A DNA stretch of 64,000 bases, from positions 7,439,501 through 7,503,500 of the forward strand of contig NZ_CP059997.1 of NCBI RefSeq assembly GCF_018736145.1. The letters run 5' to 3'. Positions 49,300 to 58,120 of this stretch are shown piece after piece (position 1 is the first letter of the stretch; each line of letters opens with the position of its first letter). The stretch comes from Amycolatopsis sp. CA-230715. Lineage in GTDB: Bacteria > Actinomycetota > Actinomycetes > Mycobacteriales > Pseudonocardiaceae. The notes below the pieces were generated by a model that worked only from the letters and a program-made list of their open reading frames with translations, was not told the DNA's origin and did not search any database. Both the position numbers and the translations under genes were made by a program.

Positions 49300-50214
49300 A
49301 TGACGGAAGTGCTGCGACGACCGAAGACCCGCGCGCGCCGCGGGGAGGGCAGGGCGGCGTGGGGGTTCCTCGCGCCGGACGGGATCGGGCTCGTCCTGTT
49401 CGTGGTGGTGCCCGCGCTGCTCGCGCTCGCCGTCGGACTGTTCGATGTGGACGGTTTCGGCAACATCAAGTTCGCCGGGCTGCAGAACTTCCGGTTGATG
49501 GCGGGCGATTCCGTGCTGTGGAAGAGCTTCGGCGTCACCGCGCTCTACACGGTCCTGTTCGTGCCGGTCGCGTTCGGAGTCAGCCTCGGCCTCGCGTTGC
49601 TGGTGCGGGACCACTTCCCCGGGATCGGCGCGGTGCGGGCGGCGCTGTTCCTGCCCAACGTGATCAGCCTCGTCGTGATCGGCCTGCTGTGGCAGTTCCT
49701 GCTGACCGACAAGACCGGCATCGTCAGCAGGATCCTCGGCCCGCTCGGTCTCGGCGACGTCTCGTGGCTCGGCGATCCGGCGCTGGCGCTCATCACGCTC
49801 GTGCTGATCAGCGTGTGGTTCCTCGCCGGGTACCAGATGCTGATCTTCCTCGCCGGGCTGCAGGACGTGCCGCGCGAGCTCTACGACGCGGCGACCGTCG
49901 ACGGTGCCGGCGCGTGGCGCAAGTTCCGCCACGTCACCTGGCCCGCGCTCCGCCCGACGAGCTTCTTCGTGCTGGTGACCTCGACGGTCAACGCGGTCAC
50001 CGGGCTGCAGGCCTTCGACCTGGTTTTCGTGACCACCAAGGGCGGCCCGGCCAACGCGACCTCCACCATCGTGTTCTACGCCTACCAGCAGGCGTTCCAG
50101 TTCGGCCGGTTCGGGTACGCGGCGGCGATCTGCGCGATCGTGGTCGCCGCGCTGATCGTGATCACCGGCATCCTGTTCGCGCTCACCAGGGGAGGGCGGT
50201 TCGATGAGGACTGA
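49300..50214 (+). CDS. sugar ABC transporter permease (MalF-like)
   Basis: 304 residues, six helices, BPD_transp_1. The EAA loop that docks with the ATPase reads ELYDAATVDGAGAWRKFRHVTWP. GAGGG precedes ATG 49300. Overlaps the next permease by 11 bases. Confidence 0.9.
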   Translation: MTEVLRRPKTRARRGEGRAAWGFLAPDGIGLVLFVVVPALLALAVGLFDVDGFGNIKFAGLQNFRLMAGDSVLWKSFGVTALYTVLFVPVAFGVSLGLALLVRDHFPGIGAVRAALFLPNVISLVVIGLLWQFLLTDKTGIVSRILGPLGLGDVSWLGDPALALITLVLISVWFLAGYQMLIFLAGLQDVPRELYDAATVDGAGAWRKFRHVTWPALRPTSFFVLVTSTVNAVTGLQAFDLVFVTTKGGPANATSTIVFYAYQQAFQFGRFGYAAAICAIVVAALIVITGILFALTRGGRFDED

Positions 50215-51022
50215 AACCCCGCGCGGGCGGATCGGGCCGAAGGCGGTTTTCGCCTACCTGATCGCGTTCCTGACCGTGCTGCCGTTGCTCTGGCTCCTGC
50301 TGAGCGCGTTCCGGCCGGGCAGCGACGTGCTGTCCTCGTCGCTGCCGACGAAGTTCACCCTCGGCAACCTCGGGTACGTGCTGACCCAGATCCCGTTCGC
50401 GCGGTACCTGATGAACAGCGCGTTCGTCGCGGTCACGGTGACGGTGATCGCGCTGTTCCTGCACTCGATGGCCGCGTACGCGTTGGCACGCCTGCGCTTC
50501 CGCGGCCGTGGGTTCGCCTTCGCGACCGTGGTCGGCACGCTGCTCATCTCGCTGCCGGTGATCCTGGTGCCGCTGTTCCTGGTGGTGCGCCTGCTCGGGC
50601 TCGTCGACAGCTACGCCGGGCTGATCGTGCCGGGGATCTTCAACGCGTTCGGGATCTTCCTGCTGCGCCAGTTCTACCTGAGCGTGCCGCGCGAGCTGGA
50701 GGAGGCGGCGCGGCTCGACGGCTGCGGCTACTTCGGTATCTACTGGCGCATCATCCTGCCGCTGAGCCGTCCCATGCTGGCCTCGCTCGCGGTCCTGTTC
50801 TTCCTGGCCAACTGGAACTCCTTCCTGTGGCCCCTGGCGGTGACGCAGGACGAGAGCCTGCGCGTGGTGCAGGTCGGCGTTTCCGGGCTGCAGGGCCAAT
50901 ACGCGTCGCAGTACCAGTACGTGCTGGCCGGCGCGGTGCTGGCGGCGATCCCGACCGTGGTGGTGTTCCTGATCGGGCAGCGGCGGCTCATCGACTCGCT
51001 GAAGACGACGGGACTGAAGTAG
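50204..51022 (+). CDS. sugar ABC transporter permease (MalG-like)
   Basis: 272 residues, six helices; EAA loop ELEEAARLDGCGYFGIYWRIILPLSRP. Overlaps the MalF-like gene by 11 bases. No ATPase gene follows, so a shared MsiK-type ATPase elsewhere in the genome is presumably used. Confidence 0.9.
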   Translation: MRTETPRGRIGPKAVFAYLIAFLTVLPLLWLLLSAFRPGSDVLSSSLPTKFTLGNLGYVLTQIPFARYLMNSAFVAVTVTVIALFLHSMAAYALARLRFRGRGFAFATVVGTLLISLPVILVPLFLVVRLLGLVDSYAGLIVPGIFNAFGIFLLRQFYLSVPRELEEAARLDGCGYFGIYWRIILPLSRPMLASLAVLFFLANWNSFLWPLAVTQDESLRVVQVGVSGLQGQYASQYQYVLAGAVLAAIPTVVVFLIGQRRLIDSLKTTGLK

Positions 51023-51035
51023 ACGGGAGTACACA

Positions 51036-52121
51036 GTGGACGATCGAGGCTACGGGACCTTCGGCAGCAGCCTCCGCGACCTGCCCCGCCTGCGCCACTC
51101 GCGCCGCGGCCGCGAGTCGAGCTGGGATCGCAGCGGTGGCAACGACGATCGCCTCACCGTCGGGCCAGGCGAGACAGCGGTGCTGGCCGATCTCACCGGC
51201 CCCGGCGCGATCACGCACATCTGGTGCACGGTGGCGCTGCCGGACGGCAAGGGGCCGAACCTCAGCGACAACGACTACCTGCGCAGGCTGGTGCTGAAGA
51301 TCACCTGGGACGACCAGGAGGCGCCGAGCGTGCTGGTCCCGCTCGGCGACTTCTTCGGCATCGGGTTCGGCCGGACCGCGAACTTCGTGTCCGCGCCGCT
51401 GCAGATGAGCCCGCAGGACGGCAAGGGCTTCAACTGCTGGTTCGCGATGCCGTTCGCCGGGCGCGCCAAGGTGGAACTGCTCAGCGAGCTGAGCGAGGAA
51501 CCGGTCTACTTCTACTACTACATCGACTACGAAACCTACGGGCGCGCCGAAGAGGGCCTCGGCTACTTCCACGCGCAGTGGCGGCGGGAGAACCCCGCCG
51601 ACGGCATCGGCGACGAGGGCCAGACAAACCAGGAATACCTGCTGGAAGGCACCAATCTCGACGGTGAGGGCAACTACGTCATCCTGGACGCGGAGGGTCA
51701 CGGGCACTACGTCGGCTGCGTCCTCAACGTGCAGAACCTGCGGCACACCGGCCAGTGGAACTGGTACGGCGAGGGCGACGACATGATCTTCATCGACGGC
51801 GAGCCGTTCCCGCCGCGCCTGCACGGCACCGGAACCGAGGACTACTTCAACACCGCGTGGTGCCCGGAGGAGGAGTACCACGCGCCCTACCACGGCATCA
51901 CGCTGCCGGGCGGTCCCAACTGGAGCGGGCAGATCTCGTTGTACCGCTTCCACATCGAAGACCCGGTGGTGTTCCACGAATCCGTGCGCGTGACCATCGA
52001 ACACGGTCACGCGAACAAGCGTTGCGACGACCTGTCCTCGGTGGCGTACTGGTACCAGAGCCTGCCGCACCGCCCGTTCGGGCTGCCGCCGGTGGCGGAC
52101 CGGGTGCCGCGCTTCCCGTGA
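51036..52121 (+). CDS. GH172 family enzyme (DUF2961)
   Basis: 361 residues, no signal peptide, so cytosolic. DUF2961 marks are clear: GPGAITHIWCTV, LVPLGDFFG, and the signature HGTGTEDYFNTAW with nearby PYHGITLPGG. Characterised GH172 members act on D-arabinofuranosides or fructofuranosides, including difructose dianhydrides. GTG start with GGGAG upstream. As last gene of the importer operon it probably processes the imported sugar inside the cell; the exact substrate is inference. Confidence 0.87.
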   Translation: MDDRGYGTFGSSLRDLPRLRHSRRGRESSWDRSGGNDDRLTVGPGETAVLADLTGPGAITHIWCTVALPDGKGPNLSDNDYLRRLVLKITWDDQEAPSVLVPLGDFFGIGFGRTANFVSAPLQMSPQDGKGFNCWFAMPFAGRAKVELLSELSEEPVYFYYYIDYETYGRAEEGLGYFHAQWRRENPADGIGDEGQTNQEYLLEGTNLDGEGNYVILDAEGHGHYVGCVLNVQNLRHTGQWNWYGEGDDMIFIDGEPFPPRLHGTGTEDYFNTAWCPEEEYHAPYHGITLPGGPNWSGQISLYRFHIEDPVVFHESVRVTIEHGHANKRCDDLSSVAYWYQSLPHRPFGLPPVADRVPRFP

Positions 52122-52133
52122 CGGTGAGGTGAA

Positions 52134-52168
52134 CCGGCGAGTAGGGTACCGGCCGGGTACTCCGCCGG
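52134..52168 (+). terminator. terminator-like hairpin after the GH172 gene
   Basis: CCGGCGAGTA / TACTC-c-GCCGG (one bulged C), with an inner dyad GTACC-GGCC-GGGTAC, 12 bp after the GH172 stop. Confidence 0.55.
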
Positions 52169-52233
52169 ATGGTAGTCCAGGCACCACCCGAAAAGTGGGG
52201 CTCACCCCATGTCGACGGACGGCCCCGACCCCT

Positions 52234-52239
52234 TAGTTT
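52234..52239 (+). promoter_or_regulatory. possible leaderless -10 for the MprF-like gene
   Basis: TAGTTT lies seven bases before ATG 52247, and there is no ribosome site; consistent with leaderless transcription. Confidence 0.4.
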
Positions 52240-52246
52240 GAGCGGT

Positions 52247-54442
52247 ATGACGACCATCACGACGACACCGCCGGTGCTCGCCAAGCCGCCCAAGGTGAAG
52301 CCGCCGAAGGCCGAGCGGCAGGTGGAATACCGCGCGCCGGGTGCGATCCGCCGTACCGCGACGCTGCTGCGCCGCAGGCTGCCGTTCACCACGATCGTGG
52401 TCGCCGTGATGCTGGTGCTGTCGGTCGCGAGCGGCACGTTGTGGAGCGCGGTCGAGGACCGCGCGATGTTCCCGTACGTCGGCTACGGGCTGCCGTCGAT
52501 GGAGGCGGGCCACTGGTGGACGCTGCTGGTGGGGCCGTTCTTCGCCGTCGTTCCGCTGTTCTACCTGCCGATGGTCGGCAGCTTCGCGTTGTTCATCGGG
52601 TTCGCCGAATGGCGGCTCGGCACCCGCCGCACGATCGTGCTCTCGGTCGCGACGCAGATCCTGAGCGTGCTCGCGGCCGTCGAATTCCTCGCGCTGGTGC
52701 GCAATTCCGGCTGGGACTGGGCCGAGCGGACCGGCTCGCTGATGGACGTCGGCTTCTCCGGCGGCGCGCTGGCGGTGCTCGCGATCGCGGCCGCCGCGAT
52801 CCGATCGCCGTGGCGGCTGCGGATCCGCGCCGGGCTGCTCACCTACGTCTCCGTCGCGGTGATCTACGTCGGGTCGTTCGCGGATCTCGTGCACTTCTTC
52901 GCGGTGGCGCTCGCGCTGCCGCTCGGGCCGAAGCTGGTCGGCAGGCACCGCGCGCAGCGGATGGGCAGGCCGAGCATGCGGGAGTGGCGCCTGTTCGCCG
53001 GCGTCGGGCTGTTCCTGCTGACGGTCGCCGAGATCGTGATGTGGCTGGTGCCCGCGGAGGGACCGTTCGGATCGTCGACGGCGGTGTCGCTGTCCGGTCT
53101 CGAACTGACCGTGCTCTGCGCGATCGTGCTCCCGATGCTGAACGGGCTCCGCCGGGGCAGCAAGCTGGCGTGGTGGTGCTCGATCGGGCTGACCGCGTTC
53201 GTCACCGCGCAGGGCGTGCTGCTCGCCGGGGTGCTGTCGCTGATCGACCTGTTCAGCGGCGGGTACGAAAGCGACGGACTTTCCTTGTTCTTCGTGGACA
53301 ATCTGCTGTGGACCGCCGAGCTGATGCTGCTGATCGTGGCGCGCGGCGCGTTCCGGGTGCCGTCGAGGCGGACCCTGCGCCAGGCGTGGAAGCACGAAGC
53401 GGACGACTCGACGACGGCGCGCGCACTGCTGGCCAGGCACGGCGGCGGCTCGCTCTCGTGGATGAGCACCTGGCCGGAGAACTCGTACTTCGTCTCCGCC
53501 GACGGCGACTCGTACCTCGCCTACCGCCGCCACGCCAGGGTCGCGGTGGCGCTGGGCGACCCGATCGCCCCCGAGGGCGGCGGCGGTCGCACGCTCACCG
53601 AGTTCGTGGACCACTGCGACCAGGCGGGCCTCGTGCCGTGCGTGTTCTCCGCGACCGCCGGCGTGCTGGCGACGACGAAGGAGCTCGGCTGGCAGCACGT
53701 CCAGGTCGCCGAGGACACGCTGATCGACCTGGAGACCCTCCAGTTCCGCGGCAAGGCATGGCAGGACGTGCGGTCGGCGTTGAACAAGGCGGCCAAGGAG
53801 GGCATCGAGTTCCGCATGGTCACCCTCGCCGAGCAGCCACGTGCGGTGATTTCCCAGGTCCGCGCCATTTCCGAGGAGTGGATCAGCGACAAGGGCATGC
53901 CGGAGATGGGGTTCACGCTCGGCGGTGTCGACGAGGCGATGGATCCCCGCACCAAGGTCGGGCTCGCGATCGACACCAGCGGCACCGTGCACGGCGTCAC
54001 CTCGTGGATGCCGGTGCACCGGCCGAGCGACTCCGAAACGGGCGTCGTCGGCGGCTGGACGCTCGACATGATGCGCAGGCGCACCGGTGGATTCCGCCCG
54101 GTGATGGAGTTCCTGATCGCGTCGTCGTGCCTGGCGTTCAAGGAATCCGGCGCCACCTTCGTCTCGCTGTCCGGCGCGCCGCTGGCCCGCAGCGCGGACG
54201 ACGGCCCCGCCAACGCCGCGGAACGGGTGCTCGACTCGCTCGGTTCGATGATGGAGCCCTACTACGGTTTCCGTTCGCTGCACGCGTTCAAGGCGAAGTT
54301 CAAGCCGCGCTGCGAGCCGATGTACCTCGCCTTCCGCGACGAAGCGGACCTGCCGCGCATCGGGATCGCGCTGGGCCAGGCCTACCTGCCGAACACGGGA
54401 CTGTGGCAGCTCGCGAAACTCGCCAGGACCGCCAAACGCTGA
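52247..54442 (+). CDS. MprF-like lysylphosphatidylglycerol synthase
   Basis: 731 residues. The N-terminal part is a membrane block with about six or seven helices and a rhomboid-like region (YGLPSMEAGHWWTLLVGPFFAV), and the C-terminal part from about 390 is a DUF2156 GNAT-type aminoacyl-transferase (YFVSADGDSYLAYRRHARVAVALGDPIA; GKAWQDVRSALNKAAKEGI; SLSGAPLA; YGFRSLHAFKAKFKPRCEPMYLAF). Transfers an amino acid from aminoacyl-tRNA to phosphatidylglycerol, lowering membrane negative charge and raising resistance to cationic peptides. ATG 52247 fits a leaderless promoter; earlier starts lie in the terminator region. Confidence 0.85.
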   Translation: MTTITTTPPVLAKPPKVKPPKAERQVEYRAPGAIRRTATLLRRRLPFTTIVVAVMLVLSVASGTLWSAVEDRAMFPYVGYGLPSMEAGHWWTLLVGPFFAVVPLFYLPMVGSFALFIGFAEWRLGTRRTIVLSVATQILSVLAAVEFLALVRNSGWDWAERTGSLMDVGFSGGALAVLAIAAAAIRSPWRLRIRAGLLTYVSVAVIYVGSFADLVHFFAVALALPLGPKLVGRHRAQRMGRPSMREWRLFAGVGLFLLTVAEIVMWLVPAEGPFGSSTAVSLSGLELTVLCAIVLPMLNGLRRGSKLAWWCSIGLTAFVTAQGVLLAGVLSLIDLFSGGYESDGLSLFFVDNLLWTAELMLLIVARGAFRVPSRRTLRQAWKHEADDSTTARALLARHGGGSLSWMSTWPENSYFVSADGDSYLAYRRHARVAVALGDPIAPEGGGGRTLTEFVDHCDQAGLVPCVFSATAGVLATTKELGWQHVQVAEDTLIDLETLQFRGKAWQDVRSALNKAAKEGIEFRMVTLAEQPRAVISQVRAISEEWISDKGMPEMGFTLGGVDEAMDPRTKVGLAIDTSGTVHGVTSWMPVHRPSDSETGVVGGWTLDMMRRRTGGFRPVMEFLIASSCLAFKESGATFVSLSGAPLARSADDGPANAAERVLDSLGSMMEPYYGFRSLHAFKAKFKPRCEPMYLAFRDEADLPRIGIALGQAYLPNTGLWQLAKLARTAKR

Positions 54443-54660
54443 GCGGACCGCGCCGGGCGCTGCCGTTGGGGGAGACGGCGCTGCTCCGGCGCGGTGTTCT
54501 GGGGCCGGTACGGGGGCCGCCTCGCGGCGGATGGCGCGACACGGCTCGTGGTCGAAACCCGTATTCCGTGAAGGCGAGGGGTGAGGCCCGGGGGCACCGC
54601 CGTACCGACACCCTGTTCAACTCTCCGGCGCGGTCCGGTGTTCCGCTACGGTGCGTGACC

Positions 54661-55179
54661 TCAGTCTCCTCGGCGTTCGAGGATCCCGCGGACGAAAGCC
54701 GCCTGGCCCGCGTGCTGGAGATCGTCGGAAACCACGCTGACCAGCCGTACCGCGAGCGTGACCGGCGGGGCCCACGCCTCGTCGACGACCGCGTCCAGGT
54801 CCTCGTCGGTGAGCCCGCGCAGGTAACCGACGGTCTGCTCGTGCACCGCGTCGTGGTAGTCGACGAGCAGTCCGGGGGAATCCGGCCGCACCGCGGCGAC
54901 CTCGTCGCTGCTGTGCCCGTACCCGATGGCCTCCACCGGGAACGGCAGGTCGAACCGCTCGGCCCAGCCGCCGCTGGTCCACACCTGGTCGAGCCCGGCG
55001 ACCTCGGCGATGTGGTCGTCCTGGACCCGCGTGAGGTGCCAGACGAGCCACGCGATCGAGTTGGCCTCGTCGTCGAGGCGCGCGGCGAGGTCGTCCGCGG
55101 ACAGCGAGCGCACACTCTGGTGGACGATCTCGCGGATCCGGTCGAAGGCGTCGGTCAGCAGTTCGGCGGTGGTCGTCAC
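54661..55179 (-). CDS. DinB-like / mycothiol-transferase-fold protein (DUF664)
   Basis: 172 residues, four-helix bundle. The metal-ligand histidines lie in LVWHLTRVQDDH and SDDLQHAGQ. Belongs to the DinB/DUF664 group, which includes mycothiol-dependent transferases and isomerases. Divergent from the PAP2 gene. Substrate unknown. Confidence 0.83.
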   Translation of the reverse strand: MTTTAELLTDAFDRIREIVHQSVRSLSADDLAARLDDEANSIAWLVWHLTRVQDDHIAEVAGLDQVWTSGGWAERFDLPFPVEAIGYGHSSDEVAAVRPDSPGLLVDYHDAVHEQTVGYLRGLTDEDLDAVVDEAWAPPVTLAVRLVSVVSDDLQHAGQAAFVRGILERRGD

Positions 55180-55255
55180 GGGAAGTCCTGTTTCTCTCCG
55201 GGGATCGTTCGCGGTCGATTGTGCCCGGATTCCCGGCCGAGTTCCCGGTCAAACC

Positions 55256-55301
55256 GCGCACTGTCGATCGACAAGGTGCGCGCACTGCCGATCGACAGGG
55301 T
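55256..55301. repeat. two direct repeats with a TGTCGATCGACA core
   Basis: GCGCACTGtCGATCGACAaGGT (55256-55277) and the same 22 bases with two changes at 55280-55301, period 24. The first contains the perfect palindrome TGTCGATCGACA (55262-55273), the second TGCCGATCGACA (55286-55297). Located between the divergent DinB and PAP2 genes, so probably an operator pair. Confidence 0.6.
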
Positions 55302-55357
55302 TTCCCGGTGCCGCAAGCGGAATGAGCCGCGACCGCGATCTTCCTAACGTCGTTCGC

Positions 55358-55981
55358 ATGCTCGTAACCGAAAGCCTCTACCGGGACATCGTTGACGCCG
55401 CGAACGCCGCACCGGAGTTCGTGCAAGCCTTCGCCGCCATGGCGACACAGGGCCTTCTCATCCTGCTCGCCCTGGTGTGCGCGGTGAACTTCTGGCGCGC
55501 GCGATCGGCTTCCGCGGCGGCGATGACGACCGCGGTGCTCGCCCCCGTGGTGATTACCGCGGCCTACCTCGTCAGCGAGATGGTGAAGACCCTCTGGCAG
55601 GAGGACCGCCCGTGCCGCGCGATCCGGATCATCGCGGACTGCCCCGGCTACGGCGACTGGTCCTTTCCCAGCAACCATGCGGTGATCGCGGGTGCCGCCG
55701 CGGTCGCGATCGTCTTCGCGCACCGCAGGGCCGCCTGGTTCGCGGTGCCGGTCGCGCTGCTGGCGGCCGCGTCGCGGGTGGTCGTCGGTGTGCACTACCC
55801 GCACGACGTGCTCGCCGGTCTCCTGCTCGGCGCCGTGGTGGCGACGGCGCTTCCGCTGCTGGCACGGCCGTTGACCCCGGTCATCGCCCGCCTGCGGCCG
55901 CGGCTGCCCGTGGTGCTCGGCCGAGGACCCGCCCAGGACACGCCGACCGTGCGAATCCCGCGGGTGCCCGGTCGGCGATGA
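55358..55981 (+). CDS. PAP2 family phosphatase
   Basis: 207 residues, five or six helices. The three acid-phosphatase motifs are seen: KTLWQEDRP (KxxxxxxRP), FPSNHA (PSxH) and SRVVVGVHYPHD (SRxxxxxHxxxD). Dephosphorylates a lipid phosphate such as undecaprenyl diphosphate or phosphatidic acid on the outer face. ATG 55358 (MLVTESLYRD). ATGA overlap with the sensor kinase downstream, so it may belong to the same regulon. Confidence 0.87.
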   Translation: MLVTESLYRDIVDAANAAPEFVQAFAAMATQGLLILLALVCAVNFWRARSASAAAMTTAVLAPVVITAAYLVSEMVKTLWQEDRPCRAIRIIADCPGYGDWSFPSNHAVIAGAAAVAIVFAHRRAAWFAVPVALLAAASRVVVGVHYPHDVLAGLLLGAVVATALPLLARPLTPVIARLRPRLPVVLGRGPAQDTPTVRIPRVPGRR

Positions 55982-57453
55982 TGGGCGGCGTGCGCATGCT
56001 GGTCGTCTTCGCGGTCGCCGCGATCCCGGTGCTGTGGGCCGCCGTGGTGTCCGGGCCCGGCCGGTTTTCCGTGGCGGAAACGGCGTTCGCGCTCGCGGTG
56101 CTCCTCGTGCTGGCGTTCGCGGTGCCGCGGCTACCCGCGACCGCGCTCGCGATCGGGATCGCGGGCTGGGTGGGCACCTACACCGCGCACGCGTCGGCCG
56201 ATGCGACGATCGCGATGGGTGCCCCCGCGCTCGGGCTCGCCGCGGCCTCCTTTCTCGCCGGTCGCGGCGCGGCGACCGGCCGCGACGGCGTGGTCGTGCT
56301 CGTACTGGGCACCGCGGCCGCGATCGCCGTACCGCTCGCCGTGCTGGGCGGCCTGGACTCGGCGCTGTCCTCCGGTGCCGGGGTCGCCGTGCTCGCCGCC
56401 GTGCCGTGGGCGGCCGGCCGCTACCGGCGCCGGTACGAGCAGCTGACCCGTGGCGGCTGGGAGCGCGCCGAGCAGCTCGAACGCGAGGCGGAACGGACGC
56501 AGGCGCGGGAACGCGCGCGGCTGGCGGGGGAGATGCACGATCTCGTCGGCCACGAGCTGGCGCTGGCCGCGTTGAGGATCGGGGCACTCGAGGTCGACAC
56601 GGGTCTTTCACCGGAACACCGCGACGCGGCGAAGGGCGCGCGAGCCGCGGTCACGTCGGCGGCCGAGCGCGTGGCCGACGTGGTGCGCATCCTCCGCACC
56701 GTGCAGGATCTGCCGGTCGAACCGGTCGCCGCCGTCGTGGACGGTGCGCGGGCCTCGGGATTGTCCGTGGATCTCGTCGAGGAAGGCGAACCTCCTCGGC
56801 ATCCGATCATCGCGCGCACGATCCACCGTGTCGTGGTCGAGGCGCTCACGAACGCCGCGAAGCACGCGCCGGGAAGCGAAGTCTCCGTCCGGGTGGTGCA
56901 CGGCGACGACGGCACGGACCTCCGGATCAGCGACACCGGGGCCGCCGGTGGCGAAGTGCCGGTCGGTGGCCACGGGCTCGTCGGGCTCGCCGAACGCGTC
57001 GGCCTGGTCGGCGGCCGCTTCGACGCGGGCAGGACCGCTGACGGGTTCGCGGTGGTGGCGTTCGTGCCCGCCGAGCCCGCGGCGCCCGCGACGACCGGTG
57101 CCCACCGCACGCGGATGCGCCAGGAAGTCCGGCGCAGCGCGCGGCGGGCGATCGCGGTGGCCGTCGGCGTCGCGGTGGGCGTGGTGGCCGCCGTGTGCGG
57201 GTACCTGGTCTTCGACGCCGCGTCCTCGATGCTCGACCCCGCGGATTTCGCCGGGCTCACGATCGGCCAGGACGAGGCGTCCGTGTCGCGCGTGCTGCCC
57301 GGTCGCACCAGGGTCGAACCGGCCGACCCGGCGTGCCGGTACTACAGCACCCACGCGAACCCGTTCGACGAACGGCACGGCGACCTCTTCCGGCTGTGCT
57401 TCCGCGACGGCGTGCTCACCGGCAAGGACCTCCTCGTGCACCGGAGCCGGTGA
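55978..57453 (+). CDS. sensor histidine kinase (HisKA_3) with added C-terminal membrane domain
   Basis: 491 residues. About five N-terminal helices, then the HisKA_3 box GEMHDLVGHELALAALRI with phospho-His at about 187, and an HATPase domain (VVVEALTNAAKHAPGS; DTGAAGGEVPVGGHGLVGLAERV). Unusually, the chain continues: an Arg-rich link, a membrane helix at about 391-412 (AIAVAVGVAVGVVAAVCGYLVF), and an outside domain of about 75 residues with two Cys (DPACRYYSTH; FRLCFRDG) resembling SmpA/BamE-like folds. Cognate regulator follows at 18 bp. Confidence 0.88.
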   Translation: MMGGVRMLVVFAVAAIPVLWAAVVSGPGRFSVAETAFALAVLLVLAFAVPRLPATALAIGIAGWVGTYTAHASADATIAMGAPALGLAAASFLAGRGAATGRDGVVVLVLGTAAAIAVPLAVLGGLDSALSSGAGVAVLAAVPWAAGRYRRRYEQLTRGGWERAEQLEREAERTQARERARLAGEMHDLVGHELALAALRIGALEVDTGLSPEHRDAAKGARAAVTSAAERVADVVRILRTVQDLPVEPVAAVVDGARASGLSVDLVEEGEPPRHPIIARTIHRVVVEALTNAAKHAPGSEVSVRVVHGDDGTDLRISDTGAAGGEVPVGGHGLVGLAERVGLVGGRFDAGRTADGFAVVAFVPAEPAAPATTGAHRTRMRQEVRRSARRAIAVAVGVAVGVVAAVCGYLVFDAASSMLDPADFAGLTIGQDEASVSRVLPGRTRVEPADPACRYYSTHANPFDERHGDLFRLCFRDGVLTGKDLLVHRSR

Positions 57454-57471
57454 CCACGGGAGGATGACCGC

Positions 57472-58116
57472 ATGATTCGCGTGCTGCTCGCCGACGACGA
57501 GGCCGTGGTCCGGATGGGCGTCCGTGCCGTGCTGGCGTCCGCGCCCGACATCGACGTGGTCGCCGAAGCGGACAACGGGCATGACGCCGTCGAGGCCGTG
57601 CGCGCTCACCGCGTCGACGTGGCCGTGCTGGACATCCGGATGCCCGGTCTCGACGGGCTCGACGCGGCGGCCGAAATCCGGCGGCTCGGCACGGAGACCG
57701 CGGTGCTCGTCCTCACCACCTTCGCCGACGATTCCTACATCACGCGCGCGCTGGGCGAGGGCGCCGGTGGTTTCGTGCTGAAGACCGGTGACCCGAACGA
57801 GATCGTCGCCGGGGTGCGCGCTGTCGCGGCTGGCGCGGCGTACCTTTCCCCGCTGGTCGCGCGCCGTGTCGTGGACCGGCTCGCGGACCGTCCACAAGCG
57901 ACCGAAGGGCTCGCCGATCTGACCGCGAGGGAGCGGGAAGTACTCGGGCTGCTCGGCGCCGGTCTGTCCAATGTGGAGATCGCGGACCGGATCAACGTGG
58001 TCGAAGGAACCGTCAAGGTCTACGTCAGCGCGATCCTGCGACGGCTCGGGGTGCGCAACCGGGTGCGCGCCGCGATCGTCGCCTACGAGGCGGGGCTGAT
58101 CCCGAAAGAGCCGTGA
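57472..58116 (+). CDS. NarL/LuxR family response regulator
   Basis: 214 residues. Receiver with LLADDEAVVRMGV, phospho-acceptor Asp54 in VLDIRMPG, and conserved Thr in VLTTFADD and Lys in VLKTGD. C-terminal LuxR HTH: LTAREREVLGLLGAGLSNVEIADRINVVEGTVKVYVSAIL. GGAGG before ATG 57472. Partner of the preceding sensor kinase; may bind the repeats at 55256-55301 to autoregulate the unit (inference). Confidence 0.92.
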   Translation: MIRVLLADDEAVVRMGVRAVLASAPDIDVVAEADNGHDAVEAVRAHRVDVAVLDIRMPGLDGLDAAAEIRRLGTETAVLVLTTFADDSYITRALGEGAGGFVLKTGDPNEIVAGVRAVAAGAAYLSPLVARRVVDRLADRPQATEGLADLTAREREVLGLLGAGLSNVEIADRINVVEGTVKVYVSAILRRLGVRNRVRAAIVAYEAGLIPKEP

Positions 58117-58120
58117 CGCC

